Positions 27,113 through 36,445 of a DNA stretch of 64,000 nt are shown here, in pieces (the stretch's first letter is position 1; each line of letters starts with the position of its first letter). Both the position numbers and the translations under genes were made by a program. Under the pieces are notes generated by a model. It was not told the origin of the DNA. It saw only the letters and a list, made by a program, of their open reading frames with translations, and did no database searches. Where the stretch lies: the NCBI RefSeq assembly GCF_004114975.1, contig NZ_CP030051.1, forward strand, positions 1-64,000, written 5' to 3'. This DNA is from Bradyrhizobium guangdongense (GTDB lineage: Bacteria > Pseudomonadota > Alphaproteobacteria > Rhizobiales > Xanthobacteraceae).

Positions 27113-28306
27113 ATGCAAAGCAAAGCTGAGATCGACGAGGTTCTGCGTAAGACAAGCGACGCCAAGGAAATCCCCGGCGTCGTTGCGATCGCCGCCAGCG
27201 GTAACGACGTGCTGTACCAAGGCGCGTTCGGCAAGCGCGATCTCTCCAAACCCGAAGCGATGACCTTGGACAGCGTGTTCTGGATCGCTTCGATGACGAA
27301 GGCGGTGACATCGGCCGGCGCGATGCAGCTGGTCGAGCAGGGCAAGCTATCGCTCGATGCGCCGATCGGATCGCTGTTGCCCGATCTCGCCAATCCGCAA
27401 GTGCTCGAGGGCTTCGATGCCAAGGGCGAGCCAAAGCTGCGGCCGGCGAAAAGCGCGATCACGCTGCGCCAGCTGATGACCCACACCGCGGGCTTCTGCT
27501 ACGACATGTGGAATCGCGATTTTGCGGCTTACATGGAGAAGACCGGCACGCCTGGAATCATCACCTGCCAGAACGCCGCACTGAAGACGCCTGTGATGAC
27601 CGATCCCGGCACGCGCTGGGAGTACGGCACCAATATCGATTTCGTCGGCAAGGCGGTGGAAGCTGCGAGCGGCAAGCGGCTCGATGCCTATCTTCGCGAT
27701 AATCTGTTCACGCCGCTCGGCATGGGCGACACCGCCTTCAAGATCAGCGATAACATGCGCAAGCGTCTGGTCGGCATGCATGCGCGCGGCGAGGATGGCC
27801 AGCTCGCCGCGATCCCGTTCGAGCTCGAGCAGAGCCCCGAATTCCACATGGGTGGCGGCGGTCTCTATTCGACCGCGGCCGATTACATCAAGTTCACCCA
27901 GATGATCCTGAACAAGGGGCGCGGCAACGGCAACCAGGTGCTGAAGCCGGAGACGATCGCCGTTATGAGCCAGAACCAGATGGGCGACCTCAATATGACC
28001 AGGATGGCCACGGCGGCGCCCATCTATACTAACGACGTCGATCTGTATCCGGACCAGGTGAAGAAATGGGGCCTCAGCTTCATGATCAACACCGCAAAGA
28101 CGCCGGAAGGCCGCAGCGCCGGCAGCCTCGCCTGGGCGGGCCTTGCCAACACCTACTACTGGATCGATCCGGCGCGCGACGTCACCGGGGTGATCCTGAT
28201 GCAGCTCTTGCCGTTCGCCGACGCGAAATGCCTGCAGGCCTTCGCGGGATTTGAGCGTGGCGTCTATGCCGGGCTCGATGCCGGCAGCGGCAAGAAGGCG
28301 GCATAA
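27113..28306 (+). CDS. Class-C beta-lactamase-fold serine hydrolase, cytoplasmic
   Basis: The 397-residue protein has no signal peptide and starts directly with the hydrolase domain. Ser60 and Lys63 form SMTK in FWIASMTKAVTSAGAMQ, and WEYGTN supplies the Tyr-x-Asn motif. The C-terminal GGGGLYSTAADYIKFTQMIL is typical of EstB/class C esterases. Such enzymes are esterases or peptidases more often than beta-lactamases. The start at 27113 follows GGAGGAAAC. It is a distant relative, not a duplicate, of the exported hydrolase at 16424-17851. Confidence 0.92.
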   Translation: MQSKAEIDEVLRKTSDAKEIPGVVAIAASGNDVLYQGAFGKRDLSKPEAMTLDSVFWIASMTKAVTSAGAMQLVEQGKLSLDAPIGSLLPDLANPQVLEGFDAKGEPKLRPAKSAITLRQLMTHTAGFCYDMWNRDFAAYMEKTGTPGIITCQNAALKTPVMTDPGTRWEYGTNIDFVGKAVEAASGKRLDAYLRDNLFTPLGMGDTAFKISDNMRKRLVGMHARGEDGQLAAIPFELEQSPEFHMGGGGLYSTAADYIKFTQMILNKGRGNGNQVLKPETIAVMSQNQMGDLNMTRMATAAPIYTNDVDLYPDQVKKWGLSFMINTAKTPEGRSAGSLAWAGLANTYYWIDPARDVTGVILMQLLPFADAKCLQAFAGFERGVYAGLDAGSGKKAA

Positions 28307-28319
28307 CTCCTTAGTATGA

Positions 28320-28343
28320 GGCGCGCAGTGTCGCGCGCCTTCC
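28320..28343 (+). terminator. Hairpin after serine hydrolase, possible terminator
   Basis: GGCGCGC at 28320-28326 and GCGCGCC at 28333-28339 form a perfect 7-bp stem with a 6-base loop, starting 13 bases after the stop. The following sequence TTCCCG is a poor U-tract, so efficiency is uncertain. Confidence 0.5.
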
Positions 28344-28412
28344 CGGCAACGGATAACCTCGTGCCCGAAAGCCATCGGCTTGAACGGCACGAGGCGAGGA
28401 AGGTTCGAGGAG

Positions 28413-30125
28413 ATGAACTTGGCGCACGATCTTGCAGACAAGGCCGAAAGCTACGTTTGCGGCATCTCGGACATGCCGCTGCTCGGCGACACCATCGGCC
28501 GCAGTCTCGACCGTGCGGCACGGCGCTGGGGTGATCGCGAGGCACTGGTCTCGCCCAGCCACAGCGTGCGATGGACCTGGACGGAATTCGCCGAGCGCGT
28601 CGATGCGCTGGCAGCAGGCTTTCTTGCGCTTGGACTCGCGCGAGGCGAGCGGATCGGCATCTGGTCGCTGAATCGGCCGGAATGGACGCTGACCCAGTTC
28701 GCAGCCGCCAAGGCCGGCCTGATCCTGGTGACGATCAACCCCGCCTATCGACTCAGCGAGCTGGAGTTCGCGCTGAAGAAGGTCGGCTGCGCGGCGATCG
28801 TCACCGCGACGGCCTTCAAGACCAGCCAGTACATGGAAATGCTCAACACGCTGCTGCCGGAGCTGAAGAGCGCCACGCCCGGACAGTTGCGGGCAGCCCG
28901 GCTGCCCGCCTTGCGGATGGTGATCCAGATCGGCGGTCCGGCCGCAGCAGGCACGATCCCGTTCGAGGACGTCGCGCGCATGGGCAAAACCGAGCATCGC
29001 GAGGAGCTTGCAACGCTCGGCGCTGCGCTTCAGTTCGACGATCCCGTCAACATCCAGTTCACCAGCGGCACCACGGGATCACCAAAAGGCGTGACGCTGA
29101 CGCACCACAACATCCTCAACAACGGCTACTTCACCGGACGCGCGATGCGCCTGACGGAAGCGGATCGCATCTGCATCCCGGTGCCGCTCTATCATTGCTT
29201 CGGCATGGTGATGGGCAATCTCGCATCCGTCACCCTCGGCGCGACCATGGTCTATCCCGGCGAGGGCTTTGACCCGCTCGCGACGCTGCGCGCGATCGAG
29301 CAGGAAAAATGCACGACGCTGTACGGCGTGCCGACCATGTTCATCGCCGAGCTCGATCACCCCGAGTTCAAGACGTTCAACCTGGCATCACTGCGTACAG
29401 GCATCATGGCCGGCGCGCCCTGCCCGATCGAGGTGATGAGGCGCGTTAACACCGAGATGAACATGCGCGAGGTCACGATCGCCTATGGCATGACCGAGAC
29501 CAGCCCGGTCAGCTTCCAGAGCGCGACCGACGATCCGCTCGAGCGGCGCGTCTCCACCGTCGGGCGGGTTCATCCGCATGTCGAGGTGAAGATCGTCGAT
29601 CTCGAGGGGCGGATCGTCAAGCGTGGCGAACGCGGCGAGCTCTGCACCCGCGGCTACAGCGTCATGCTGGGCTATTGGGAGGAGAAGGAGAAGACCGCCG
29701 ACGTGCTCGATTCCGCTGGATGGATGCATACCGGCGACCTCGCCGTCATCGACGACGAGGGCTATTGCAACATCGTCGGCCGCATCAAGGACATGGTGAT
29801 CCGCGGCGGCGAGAACCTCTACCCGCGCGAGATCGAGGAGTTTCTGTACCGTCACCCCAAGATCCAGGATGTGCAGATCTTCGGCGTGGCCGACACCCGC
29901 TATGGCGAGGAGCTCTGTGCCTGGATCCGGGTCAGGCCTGGCGAGACACTGACCGCGGAGGAGATCCGCGCCTTCTGCGACGGCCAGATCGCCCACAACA
30001 AGATCCCGCGCTACGTGGAATTCGTCGACGAATTCCCGATGACCGTGACCGGAAAGATCCAGAAATTCGTGATGCGGGACGCGGTCGAGCAGCGGCTGGG
30101 GTTGAGGGCCGCAAAGACGGCGTGA
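28413..30125 (+). CDS. AMP-binding acyl-CoA synthetase
   Basis: The 570-residue adenylate-forming enzyme carries the P-loop motif [17 protein letters not shown], the A5 motif [43 protein letters not shown] and the final catalytic-Lys region TGKIQKF. It activates a carboxylic acid to acyl-CoA through an acyl-AMP; the sequence looks like the medium- or long-chain fatty acid group rather than acetyl-CoA synthetase. The start at 28413 follows GAGGAG; upstream ATG at 28380 is less good. No beta-oxidation genes are adjacent, so the acyl chain is undetermined. Confidence 0.93.
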   Translation: MNLAHDLADKAESYVCGISDMPLLGDTIGRSLDRAARRWGDREALVSPSHSVRWTWTEFAERVDALAAGFLALGLARGERIGIWSLNRPEWTLTQFAAAKAGLILVTINPAYRLSELEFALKKVGCAAIVTATAFKTSQYMEMLNTLLPELKSATPGQLRAARLPALRMVIQIGGPAAAGTIPFEDVARMGKTEHREELATLGAALQFDDPVNIQFTSGTTGSPKGVTLTHHNILNNGYFTGRAMRLTEADRICIPVPLYHCFGMVMGNLASVTLGATMVYPGEGFDPLATLRAIEQEKCTTLYGVPTMFIAELDHPEFKTFNLASLRTGIMAGAPCPIEVMRRVNTEMNMREVTIAYGMTETSPVSFQSATDDPLERRVSTVGRVHPHVEVKIVDLEGRIVKRGERGELCTRGYSVMLGYWEEKEKTADVLDSAGWMHTGDLAVIDDEGYCNIVGRIKDMVIRGGENLYPREIEEFLYRHPKIQDVQIFGVADTRYGEELCAWIRVRPGETLTAEEIRAFCDGQIAHNKIPRYVEFVDEFPMTVTGKIQKFVMRDAVEQRLGLRAAKTA

Positions 30126-30148
30126 GGTGCTGACGCCCCCCACAACGG

Positions 30149-30262
30149 CTGTCATTCCCCGCAAAAGCTGGGAATCCACTACGCCGCGGCCTCTCGATTT
30201 AACAACTAACGTCTCTGGAATACTGGGTCGCCCGGTCAAGCCGGGCGACGACAGCGGAGTGT
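30149..30262. repeat. REP-like repeat region, family B copy 2
   Basis: The region contains ATTCCC/GGGAAT around 30153-30174 and a perfect 9-bp hairpin GTCGCCCGG (30227-30235) with CCGGGCGAC (30241-30249), followed by GACAGCGGAG, which is the same ending as in the palindrome at 19137-19179. It lies between two convergent genes and could also end either transcript. Confidence 0.7.
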
Positions 30263-30297
30263 GACGCGCGCACCTGCGTCAGGCCATCAGCAGAGCC

Positions 30298-31299
30298 TTA
30301 AACCGTCAGCCCGCGCTGCTGGGCCAGCTCCTTCAGCGACACGAGCGGGCGCGCGCCGATGTGCTGGATCACTTCGGCCGCGGCAAGCGCGCCGAGTTCG
30401 CCGCACTGCTTGTGCGAGAGGTCGCGCGAAAGGCCGTACAGGAAGCCTGCGGCGAACAGATCGCCGGCGCCGGTGGTGTCGACCAGTTGCGAGATCGGCG
30501 AAGCGGGAGCCGCAACAGCATCCGTCGGCGTCACCACCACGCAGCCCTTTTCGCTGCGGGTCACCACGCCGAGCCTGACGTCGTTGCGCAATTGCTTGAG
30601 CGCGGTGTCGAAGTCGGAGGTCTCGTAGAGCGAGTGCAGCTCTGACTCGTTGGCGAACACGATGTCGGCGGTGCCGTTCCGCATCAATCCCAGGAATTCG
30701 TCGCGGTAGCGACCGACGCAGAAGGAGTCCGACAGCGTCAGCGCCACCTTGCGGCCGGCCTCGTGGGCGATCTTGGACGCCTTGAGGAAGGCTTCCTTTG
30801 CGCCCGGCGGATCCCAGAGATAGCCTTCGAGATAGACGATCTTGGCGGCGGCAATCTCGGCCGGATCGATATCGGCCGGCGACAGGTCCTGCGCTGCGCC
30901 GAGATAGGTGTTCATGGTGCGCTCGCCGTCGCCCGTGACCAGGATGTAGGAGCAGCCGGTGGCGGGGCCGTCCTTCGCAGCCGGCGTGTTGAAGGCGACG
31001 CCGGCGGCGCGGATATCGTGGACATAGAGCTTGCCGATCTGGTCGTCCTTGACCTTGCCGACATAGGCCGCACGCGCGCCGAAGCTGCCGATGCCGACGA
31101 TGGTGTTGGCGGCCGAGCCGCCCGAGACTTCCGTCGCCGGGCCCATGTCGGCGTAGATGGCGGCGGCCCGCGCCTCGTCGATCAGGGACATGCTGCCCTT
31201 GGCCATGCCATGCTTGACCAAAAAGGCTTCATCGGTCCGGACCAGCACGTCGAACAGCGCGTTGCCGATACCGAGAACGTCATATTTCACGTCAGCCAT
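30298..31299 (-). CDS. PfkB-family carbohydrate/adenosine kinase
   Basis: The 333-residue protein has the PfkB pattern: GNALFDVLVRTDE at the start, GGSAANTIVGIGSFG, and the C-terminal DTTGAGDLFAAGFLYG at 274-289 with the catalytic Asp280. Rhizobial homologues are often annotated as adenosine kinase, and the sequence resembles that branch more than ribokinase; the substrate is inferred. It is divergent from murJ with 125 bases between starts. Confidence 0.92.
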   Translation of the reverse strand: MADVKYDVLGIGNALFDVLVRTDEAFLVKHGMAKGSMSLIDEARAAAIYADMGPATEVSGGSAANTIVGIGSFGARAAYVGKVKDDQIGKLYVHDIRAAGVAFNTPAAKDGPATGCSYILVTGDGERTMNTYLGAAQDLSPADIDPAEIAAAKIVYLEGYLWDPPGAKEAFLKASKIAHEAGRKVALTLSDSFCVGRYRDEFLGLMRNGTADIVFANESELHSLYETSDFDTALKQLRNDVRLGVVTRSEKGCVVVTPTDAVAAPASPISQLVDTTGAGDLFAAGFLYGLSRDLSHKQCGELGALAAAEVIQHIGARPLVSLKELAQQRGLTV

Positions 31300-31424
31300 T
31301 CACCTTGATCCTGCTTGGCGGATTGCGAACCTTACGGAAATCCGCTTCCTGTCGGCTTGAAATCTGGCCCGCGGCCTATCACGACCGGCCCTACGCGGGC
31401 AAGCAACGGTATTATGCACGCGCA

Positions 31425-32957
31425 ATGATCCGCTCCTTCCTGACCGTCTCGACGGGAACACTGGCCTCGCGCCTCCTGGGCTTTGCCCGCGATTCCCTGA
31501 TCGCGGCGCTGCTCGGCACCGGCGCCGTGGCGGATGCATTTCTCGCCGCCTTCCAGCTTGTCAACGTGGTGCGGCGGCTGCTCAGTGAAGGAGCCCTCAA
31601 TGCGGCGCTGATCCCGGCCTGGCTGCGCGTTCGTGATCGTGATGGCGCGGAGGCCGCTTCTGCCTTTGCGGGGCGCGTGCTCGGCACGGTCAGCGCGACG
31701 CTGATCGTGATCTCGAGCGGAATCGCTGTTTTGATGCCGCTGATCATCATGATCATCGCGCCGGGCTTCGTCGGGAGCAGTACGCTCGATCTTGCCGTCC
31801 AGAACGCGCGGCTGATGCTGCCTTATCTCGCCTTTGCCGGCCCGGTCACGGTGCTGATGGGATTGCTGAATGCGCAAGGGAGATTCGCGCTCACCGCGTT
31901 CTCGCCGCTGCTGTTCAATATCGCGCTGATCGCGGCCATCGGCGCGCTGCTGCTATGGCGGACCGATGCGGCGCTCGCCGCGTGGACGCTCGCTGCGACC
32001 GTCGGCGTCGCCGGCCTGCTGCAACTCGTGATGCTGGGGTCGCAGCGAAGCGCGCGCCTCGCGACACCGTTGCGCGCAAGCTTCGACAAGGAGATGCGCG
32101 GCTTCTTCGCCAAGGCCATCCCCGGCATGATCGCAAGTTCGGGCCCACAATGGCTGATGGTCGCGGGCGCGATCATCGCCTCCGCAACACCGTCGGCCGT
32201 GTCCTGGCTCTATTTCGCCAACCGCCTGATCGAGCTGCCGCTCGGCATTGTCGGCGTCGCCATGGGCACGGTGCTGGTGCCGGAGCTGACGCGTGCAGTC
32301 GGGAGCGGCGACCCCGAGGCGGTTGCGCATGCGGAATCGCGTGCGCTGGAGCTTGCGATCGGGCTCGCGCTGCCCGCCACGCTTGGCCTCGCCGTGCTCG
32401 CCGAGCCGATCGTGCGGCTGCTGTTCGAACATGGCGCCTTCGGCGCCGAGGACAGCGCGGCGACCGCGCATGCGCTGATGTGGCTGGCGCTGGGCCTGCC
32501 GGCGCATGTGTTGATCAAGGCGCTGTCGCCCGCCTTCTATGCCCGCAGCGACACGATGACGCCGCTGCTTGCAACGGCCAAGGGCTTTGTGGTTGCGGTC
32601 GTGCTCGCCGTGCTGCTCGGTCACGTCTTCGGCGCGAGCGGGATCGCCGCGAGCATCGCGGCCGGCGCCTGGAGCAGTGCGGCCTCGCTGCTTCGGAAAG
32701 GCACCAGCGAATTCGGTTTCTCGATCGATGCGACGGCACGCGCCCGGCTGCCACGGATCGTGCTGGCGGCCGCCGCCATGGGCGCCCTGCTCTGGCTGAC
32801 GGCGGGTCTCGTCCCTGCCGAGGCCCACGGGTTCATCCGCTTCATCGTGCTGGGCCTGCAGATCACCGCCGGCATTGCCGTTTACGGCATGCTCCTGCAA
32901 GTCCTCGGAGCAGCTTCCTGGCGCGAGGCTGTTGCCGCCCTGAAGCGGTCCGCCTGA
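31425..32957 (+). CDS. murJ: Lipid II flippase MurJ
   Basis: MurJ (MviN) moves lipid II across the inner membrane for peptidoglycan assembly. This 510-residue protein has about 14 hydrophobic segments and the signature start TLASRLLGFARDSLIAALLG, then ADAFLAAFQLVNVVRRLLSEGALNAALIP with the conserved charged residues of the cavity. The start at 31425 gives MIRSFLTVSTGT; the frame from 31305 overlaps the upstream promoter region. A TATTAT lies only ten bases before this ATG. trpS begins 69 bases downstream and is probably cotranscribed. Confidence 0.96.
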   Translation: MIRSFLTVSTGTLASRLLGFARDSLIAALLGTGAVADAFLAAFQLVNVVRRLLSEGALNAALIPAWLRVRDRDGAEAASAFAGRVLGTVSATLIVISSGIAVLMPLIIMIIAPGFVGSSTLDLAVQNARLMLPYLAFAGPVTVLMGLLNAQGRFALTAFSPLLFNIALIAAIGALLLWRTDAALAAWTLAATVGVAGLLQLVMLGSQRSARLATPLRASFDKEMRGFFAKAIPGMIASSGPQWLMVAGAIIASATPSAVSWLYFANRLIELPLGIVGVAMGTVLVPELTRAVGSGDPEAVAHAESRALELAIGLALPATLGLAVLAEPIVRLLFEHGAFGAEDSAATAHALMWLALGLPAHVLIKALSPAFYARSDTMTPLLATAKGFVVAVVLAVLLGHVFGASGIAASIAAGAWSSAASLLRKGTSEFGFSIDATARARLPRIVLAAAAMGALLWLTAGLVPAEAHGFIRFIVLGLQITAGIAVYGMLLQVLGAASWREAVAALKRSA

Positions 32958-33026
32958 CGAATTGCCCTTGACGGAGCAGCGCCGCTGTTGGAAACGACGG
33001 CCGGCGACCTCTCAGGAAGACTGACC

Positions 33027-34079
33027 ATGCCATTCGTTGAACGGGTTTTTTCGGGCGTCCAGCCGACGGGCAATCTGCACCTCGGCAATTACCTCGGCGC
33101 CATCGTCAACTTCGTGAAGATGCAGCAAACCCATAACTGCATCTATTGCGTCGTCGATATGCACGCGATCACGCAGGGCGTCGACGTCTGGGGCGGGCCG
33201 ACCGAGCTCGCGCGCGTCACCCGCGAGGTGACCGCGGCGTTCATCGCCAGCGGCATCGATCCGAAGAAGCACATCGTGTTCAACCAGAGTCAGGTCTCCG
33301 GCCACGCCGAGCTCACCTGGATCTTCAACTGCGTTGCGCGCCTGGGCTGGCTGAACCGCATGACCCAGTTCAAGGAGAAGGCCGGCAAGGATCGCGAGAA
33401 CGTCTCGGTCGGGCTCTACGACTATCCCGTGCTGATGGCCGCCGACATCCTGCTCTACCGCGCCACCCACGTTCCCGTGGGCGAGGACCAGAAGCAGCAT
33501 CTCGAGCTCTCGCGCGACATCGCCCAGAAGTTCAACAACGATTTCGGCGACTCGATCCGCAGCCACGGCTTCAATGATGGTCTGTTCTTCCCGCTGCCGG
33601 AACCCTTCATCACCGGCCCGGCGACCCGCGTGATGAGCTTGCGCGACGGCACAAAGAAGATGTCGAAGTCGGATCCGTCAGACAATTCGCGCATCAATCT
33701 GACCGACGACGCCGACACCATCGCGCAGAAGATCCGTAAGGCAAAGACCGATCCGGAGCCGCTTCCGAGCGAAGAGAAGGGCCTGGAGGCGCGCCCCGAA
33801 GCCGACAATCTCGTCGGCATCTTCGCGGCACTCTCCGACCGTTCAAAGGCGGACGTGCTGCGCGATTTCGGCGGCGGCCAGTTCTCCAGCTTCAAGAACG
33901 CGCTGGCGGAGCTGTGCGTCACCAAGCTGGCGCCGATCGCCGGCGAAATGAAGCGCCTGGTCGCCGATCCCGGTCATATCGACGCGATCCTGAACGACGG
34001 TTCCGACCGGGCCCGTGCCATCGCTGACGAGACCATGACGCTCTCGAAGGACATCGTCGGCTTCATCCGCCGGCGTTGA
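33027..34079 (+). CDS. trpS: Tryptophanyl-tRNA synthetase
   Basis: This class I synthetase charges tRNA-Trp. The 350-residue protein shows the HIGH-equivalent HLGNYLG close to the start after [15 protein letters not shown]-like VVDMHAIT, the tryptophan-site region and the KMSKS motif in [12 protein letters not shown]. The start at 33027 follows AGGAAG. It follows murJ closely on the same strand, an arrangement common in alphaproteobacteria. No tRNA-like or T-box leader is visible. Confidence 0.97.
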   Translation: MPFVERVFSGVQPTGNLHLGNYLGAIVNFVKMQQTHNCIYCVVDMHAITQGVDVWGGPTELARVTREVTAAFIASGIDPKKHIVFNQSQVSGHAELTWIFNCVARLGWLNRMTQFKEKAGKDRENVSVGLYDYPVLMAADILLYRATHVPVGEDQKQHLELSRDIAQKFNNDFGDSIRSHGFNDGLFFPLPEPFITGPATRVMSLRDGTKKMSKSDPSDNSRINLTDDADTIAQKIRKAKTDPEPLPSEEKGLEARPEADNLVGIFAALSDRSKADVLRDFGGGQFSSFKNALAELCVTKLAPIAGEMKRLVADPGHIDAILNDGSDRARAIADETMTLSKDIVGFIRRR

Positions 34080-34127
34080 ACTCCAACTGCGTAGATGTGT
34101 CTCTTCTAGGCACGGCTCACCAGAAGT

Positions 34128-34161
34128 CCGTCATTGCCCGGGCTTGTCCCGGCCATGACGG
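34128..34161. repeat. REP-like palindrome, family B copy 3
   Basis: CCGTCATTGCCCGGG at 34128 pairs imperfectly with CCCGGCCATGACGG ending at 34161 around CTTGT. The loop and arms resemble the palindromes at 19137 and 30227. It follows trpS by 48 bases and may double as its 3' hairpin. Confidence 0.7.
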
Positions 34162-34301
34162 TGCGATGTTATTTCGCCGCCTTAACCCTCTGAAATAACT
34201 GCGAAATGGCCGTCTTCCCCCTTGACCGTGCGTTCCCCGTCGCCATCTGCTAGGGAATAGCGCACGCGCCGGCCTTGAACCGGCGACGTCTGGAGAAAGC
34301 C

Positions 34302-34871
34302 ATGTTCATTCAAACCGAAGCCACCCCCAATCCCGCCACGCTGAAGTTCATCCCCGGCCGCGTCGTGTCCGATGGCAGCCCGATGGAATTTTCGAGCCGC
34401 GAAGCTGCCGGCCGTTCGCCGCTCGCGGAAAGACTGTTCGAGGTGCCCGGCGTCACCGGCGTGTTCTACGGATCGGATTTCATCACCGTGACCAAAGCGA
34501 GCGGTGAATGGCAGCAGCTCAAGCCCGCGATTCTCGGCGCCATCATGGAGCACTACATGTCCGGCGCGCCGCTGCTCGCCGACGGCGCAGCGCAAGCCGA
34601 TGTCGATCTCGACGACGAGGACGAGTTCTTCGACGAGGCCGATGCCGAGACGGTCGACATGATCAAGGATCTGATCGAGACGCGCGTGCGTCCGGCAGTC
34701 GCCAATGACGGGGGCGACATCACCTTCCGCGGTTTCAAGGACGGCATCGTCTATCTCAACATGAAGGGCGCCTGCTCGGGCTGCCCGTCCTCGACCGCGA
34801 CGCTCCAGCACGGTATCCAGAACCTGCTCAAGCACTTCGTACCCGACGTGGTCGAAGTCCGGCCCATGTAA
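34302..34871 (+). CDS. NifU-like iron-sulfur scaffold/carrier protein (Nfu)
   Basis: The 189-residue protein combines an N-terminal Nfu_N domain (MFIQTEATPNPATLKFIPGR, FEVPGVTGVFYGSDFITV), an acidic linker rich in Asp and Glu (about 98-115), and a C-terminal NifU domain with the cluster-binding CSGCPSS. It is the eukaryotic-mitochondrial NFU1-like type, which hands 4Fe-4S clusters to lipoyl synthase and other targets. The start at 34302 follows GGAG. The IS110 element follows it. Confidence 0.95.
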   Translation: MFIQTEATPNPATLKFIPGRVVSDGSPMEFSSREAAGRSPLAERLFEVPGVTGVFYGSDFITVTKASGEWQQLKPAILGAIMEHYMSGAPLLADGAAQADVDLDDEDEFFDEADAETVDMIKDLIETRVRPAVANDGGDITFRGFKDGIVYLNMKGACSGCPSSTATLQHGIQNLLKHFVPDVVEVRPM

Positions 34872-36255
34872 TCAGGCGCCGTAGCAACCATTAAGTCGCC
34901 CCCGATGGCCTTGATGGTGACGCCGCGCTTGCGCCCATCAAGGCGTGGCTTGGCAGCAGCTGATGTAAGGCGGGAGCAGAGCGACGGCCAGCCTTGACGG
35001 CCGCCGCGCGCGGCGTCTTTGTTGCGGCAGGTCGGGACGAAGAAACGGTCGCCTAGTCGAACAAAGAAACGGGTCAGGCGGCGGGCCGCTTGGCGAGTTG
35101 AGGCAGCTCTGCCACCCAGGGAGTTCCGCGGGCGACGACGGCGTTGATCGTGACGAGCAGCTTTCTGGCGCAGGCGATGAGCGCGCATTTGTGGCCTTTG
35201 CCGGCGGCGATCAGGCGGGCGTACAGAGCCTTGAGCTGCGGATTCCAGCGGAAGGATGCCGCAAGGGCCGCGGTGTAGAGCGCCCGGCGCAGGCGTTCGC
35301 GGCCACCCTCGATGTGACGGGCGCCGGCGCGATTGCCGCTGTCGTCGTCGTAAGGCGCCAGCCCGCCGAGAGCTGCAGCGGGCCCACGCGTGATGTTGCC
35401 GACCTCGGGCATCCTGACCAGGACGGCAACCGCGGTCGGCAGGCCGCAGCCGGCGACGCTATAGATCAGATCGAGCCGTGCGGCCAGATCAGGGTGCTTG
35501 CGGATCGTCGCCAGCAGCGCTTTGAGTTCAGCTCGTTTGGACTTGGTCAGGAGCGCGATCTGCGCCTTCCAAACCCCTTGAATCCGCGTGTCGCGGCAAC
35601 TCTCAAGCCGGTTCTTCAGTCTTGCGATGTCCTCCGTGATCTGGTCGATCATCGTCAGATGCTCGGCAAAGGGCTGCAGACGCGGATCCGGAGCGGGATG
35701 GATCGTTTTGACCGCAGCAGTGCACATCGCGATCAGCGCCGCGTCGATCGTATCGTTCTTGGCCAGCAGCTGATGGAACGTGGCATAGGCACGGACCTGC
35801 TTGGGCTGAAACAGGACGACGACGAACCGCTTGCGTCGCAGCTCAGCGACGACAGCCCGCTCATAGCCTCCGCTTGCCTCGATCCCTATCCGCTTGACCT
35901 TGTGGCCCTTCAGCCACTCCACCAGCTCCTGGCGGCCTTCTACCGTATTGTCGACCTGCAATCGCTCCGAGCTGCCGTCGACCGCCACGTCGAGCTTGTC
36001 TTTGCCGGTATCGATCCCGGCACAGATCATGATATGCTTGGCCATCTTCCTCGACCCTCCCTTGTGAATGCGAACCTGAAGTTCGTTCAACCATGCGGGT
36101 CCCGCTGAAGTGCCGACCGCGATCTTGCTACGAAACGCAGCCCTTCAGGGCTTCGGTGGGCATCGATCCGATCGATCGGCGGCCCAGCTCGGGCGGCCAC
36201 CCGGGCTGGGCCATTCCTCACGGAACGTGGCCATCCTAACCCGGCGCGCTAATAC
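34872..36255 (-). mobile_element. IS110-family insertion sequence (outer bounds)
   Basis: The coordinates are the largest interval that could hold the element: from the Nfu stop to the start of the repeat at 36256. The true ends cannot be set from one copy because IS110 elements generally lack long terminal inverted repeats and target duplications. Non-coding flanks of about 200 bases lie on both sides of the transposase. A short direct repeat AAGAAACGG occurs at 35040-35048 and 35064-35072 next to the transposase stop. In IS110-group elements the flank upstream of the transposase encodes the bridge RNA, here 36046 to about 36240. Confidence 0.6.
35074..36045 (-). CDS. IS110-family transposase (DEDD recombinase)
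   Basis: The 323-residue protein has the RuvC-like DEDD domain with probable catalytic Asp12, Glu56, Asp98 and Asp101 (in CAGIDTGKDKLD, GIEASGGYE and AKNDTIDAA). A coiled-coil linker follows, then the C-terminal Tnp domain with GCGLPTAVAVLV, the LGGLAP motif and a candidate nucleophile Ser236 in DDDSGNRAG. The frame is intact. The start at 36045 (MAKHIMICAG) follows GAGGAAG; an upstream ATG at 36090 is in frame. The full length and all active-site residues suggest recent activity. It interrupts the region between the Nfu gene and tsaB without breaking either. Confidence 0.93.
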   Translation of the reverse strand: MAKHIMICAGIDTGKDKLDVAVDGSSERLQVDNTVEGRQELVEWLKGHKVKRIGIEASGGYERAVVAELRRKRFVVVLFQPKQVRAYATFHQLLAKNDTIDAALIAMCTAAVKTIHPAPDPRLQPFAEHLTMIDQITEDIARLKNRLESCRDTRIQGVWKAQIALLTKSKRAELKALLATIRKHPDLAARLDLIYSVAGCGLPTAVAVLVRMPEVGNITRGPAAALGGLAPYDDDSGNRAGARHIEGGRERLRRALYTAALAASFRWNPQLKALYARLIAAGKGHKCALIACARKLLVTINAVVARGTPWVAELPQLAKRPAA

Positions 36256-36445
36256 AAGGGTGGGCAAACGCGCACTTGCGCCGTGCTCACCATGCATTCG
36301 GAAAGGAAACGGTGGGCAAGCTTCGCTTTGCCCACCCGACGAAGTGCGGCGATATTTGGGGGCTACGAAGAGTGCGCGACGAATGGCGAATGGCATTCCG
36401 ATCGGCTAGACTATTCGCTATTCGCCATCAGTCGTTCGCTTTTCC
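36046..36445. other. IS110 flank, repeat and tsaB upstream region
   Basis: This 400-base stretch has no credible gene. 36046 to about 36240 is the 5' flank of the transposase and is the preferred place for an IS110 bridge RNA. 36256-36342 is a family A repeat. After it, ATGGCGAAT at 36383-36391 and ATTCGCCAT at 36420-36428 form a perfect 9-bp inverted repeat ending 17 bases before tsaB. Confidence 0.55.
36256..36342. repeat. Dispersed inverted-repeat element, family A copy 3
   Basis: AAGGGTGGGCAAAC at 36256 and CTTTGCCCACCCGACG ending near 36341 are inverted copies of the GGGTGGGCAAAG arm seen at 2824 and 10636. The outer CCGTA has been lost or replaced at the left end, adjacent to the IS110 flank. 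Confidence 0.7.

Noticed and set aside
34751..35188. 145-codon minus-strand frame at the Nfu-IS110 junction
   Set aside because: It overlaps the end of the Nfu gene and the IS flank; the Arg-rich sequence suggests a chance frame. A remnant of another insertion sequence was considered but cannot be supported.
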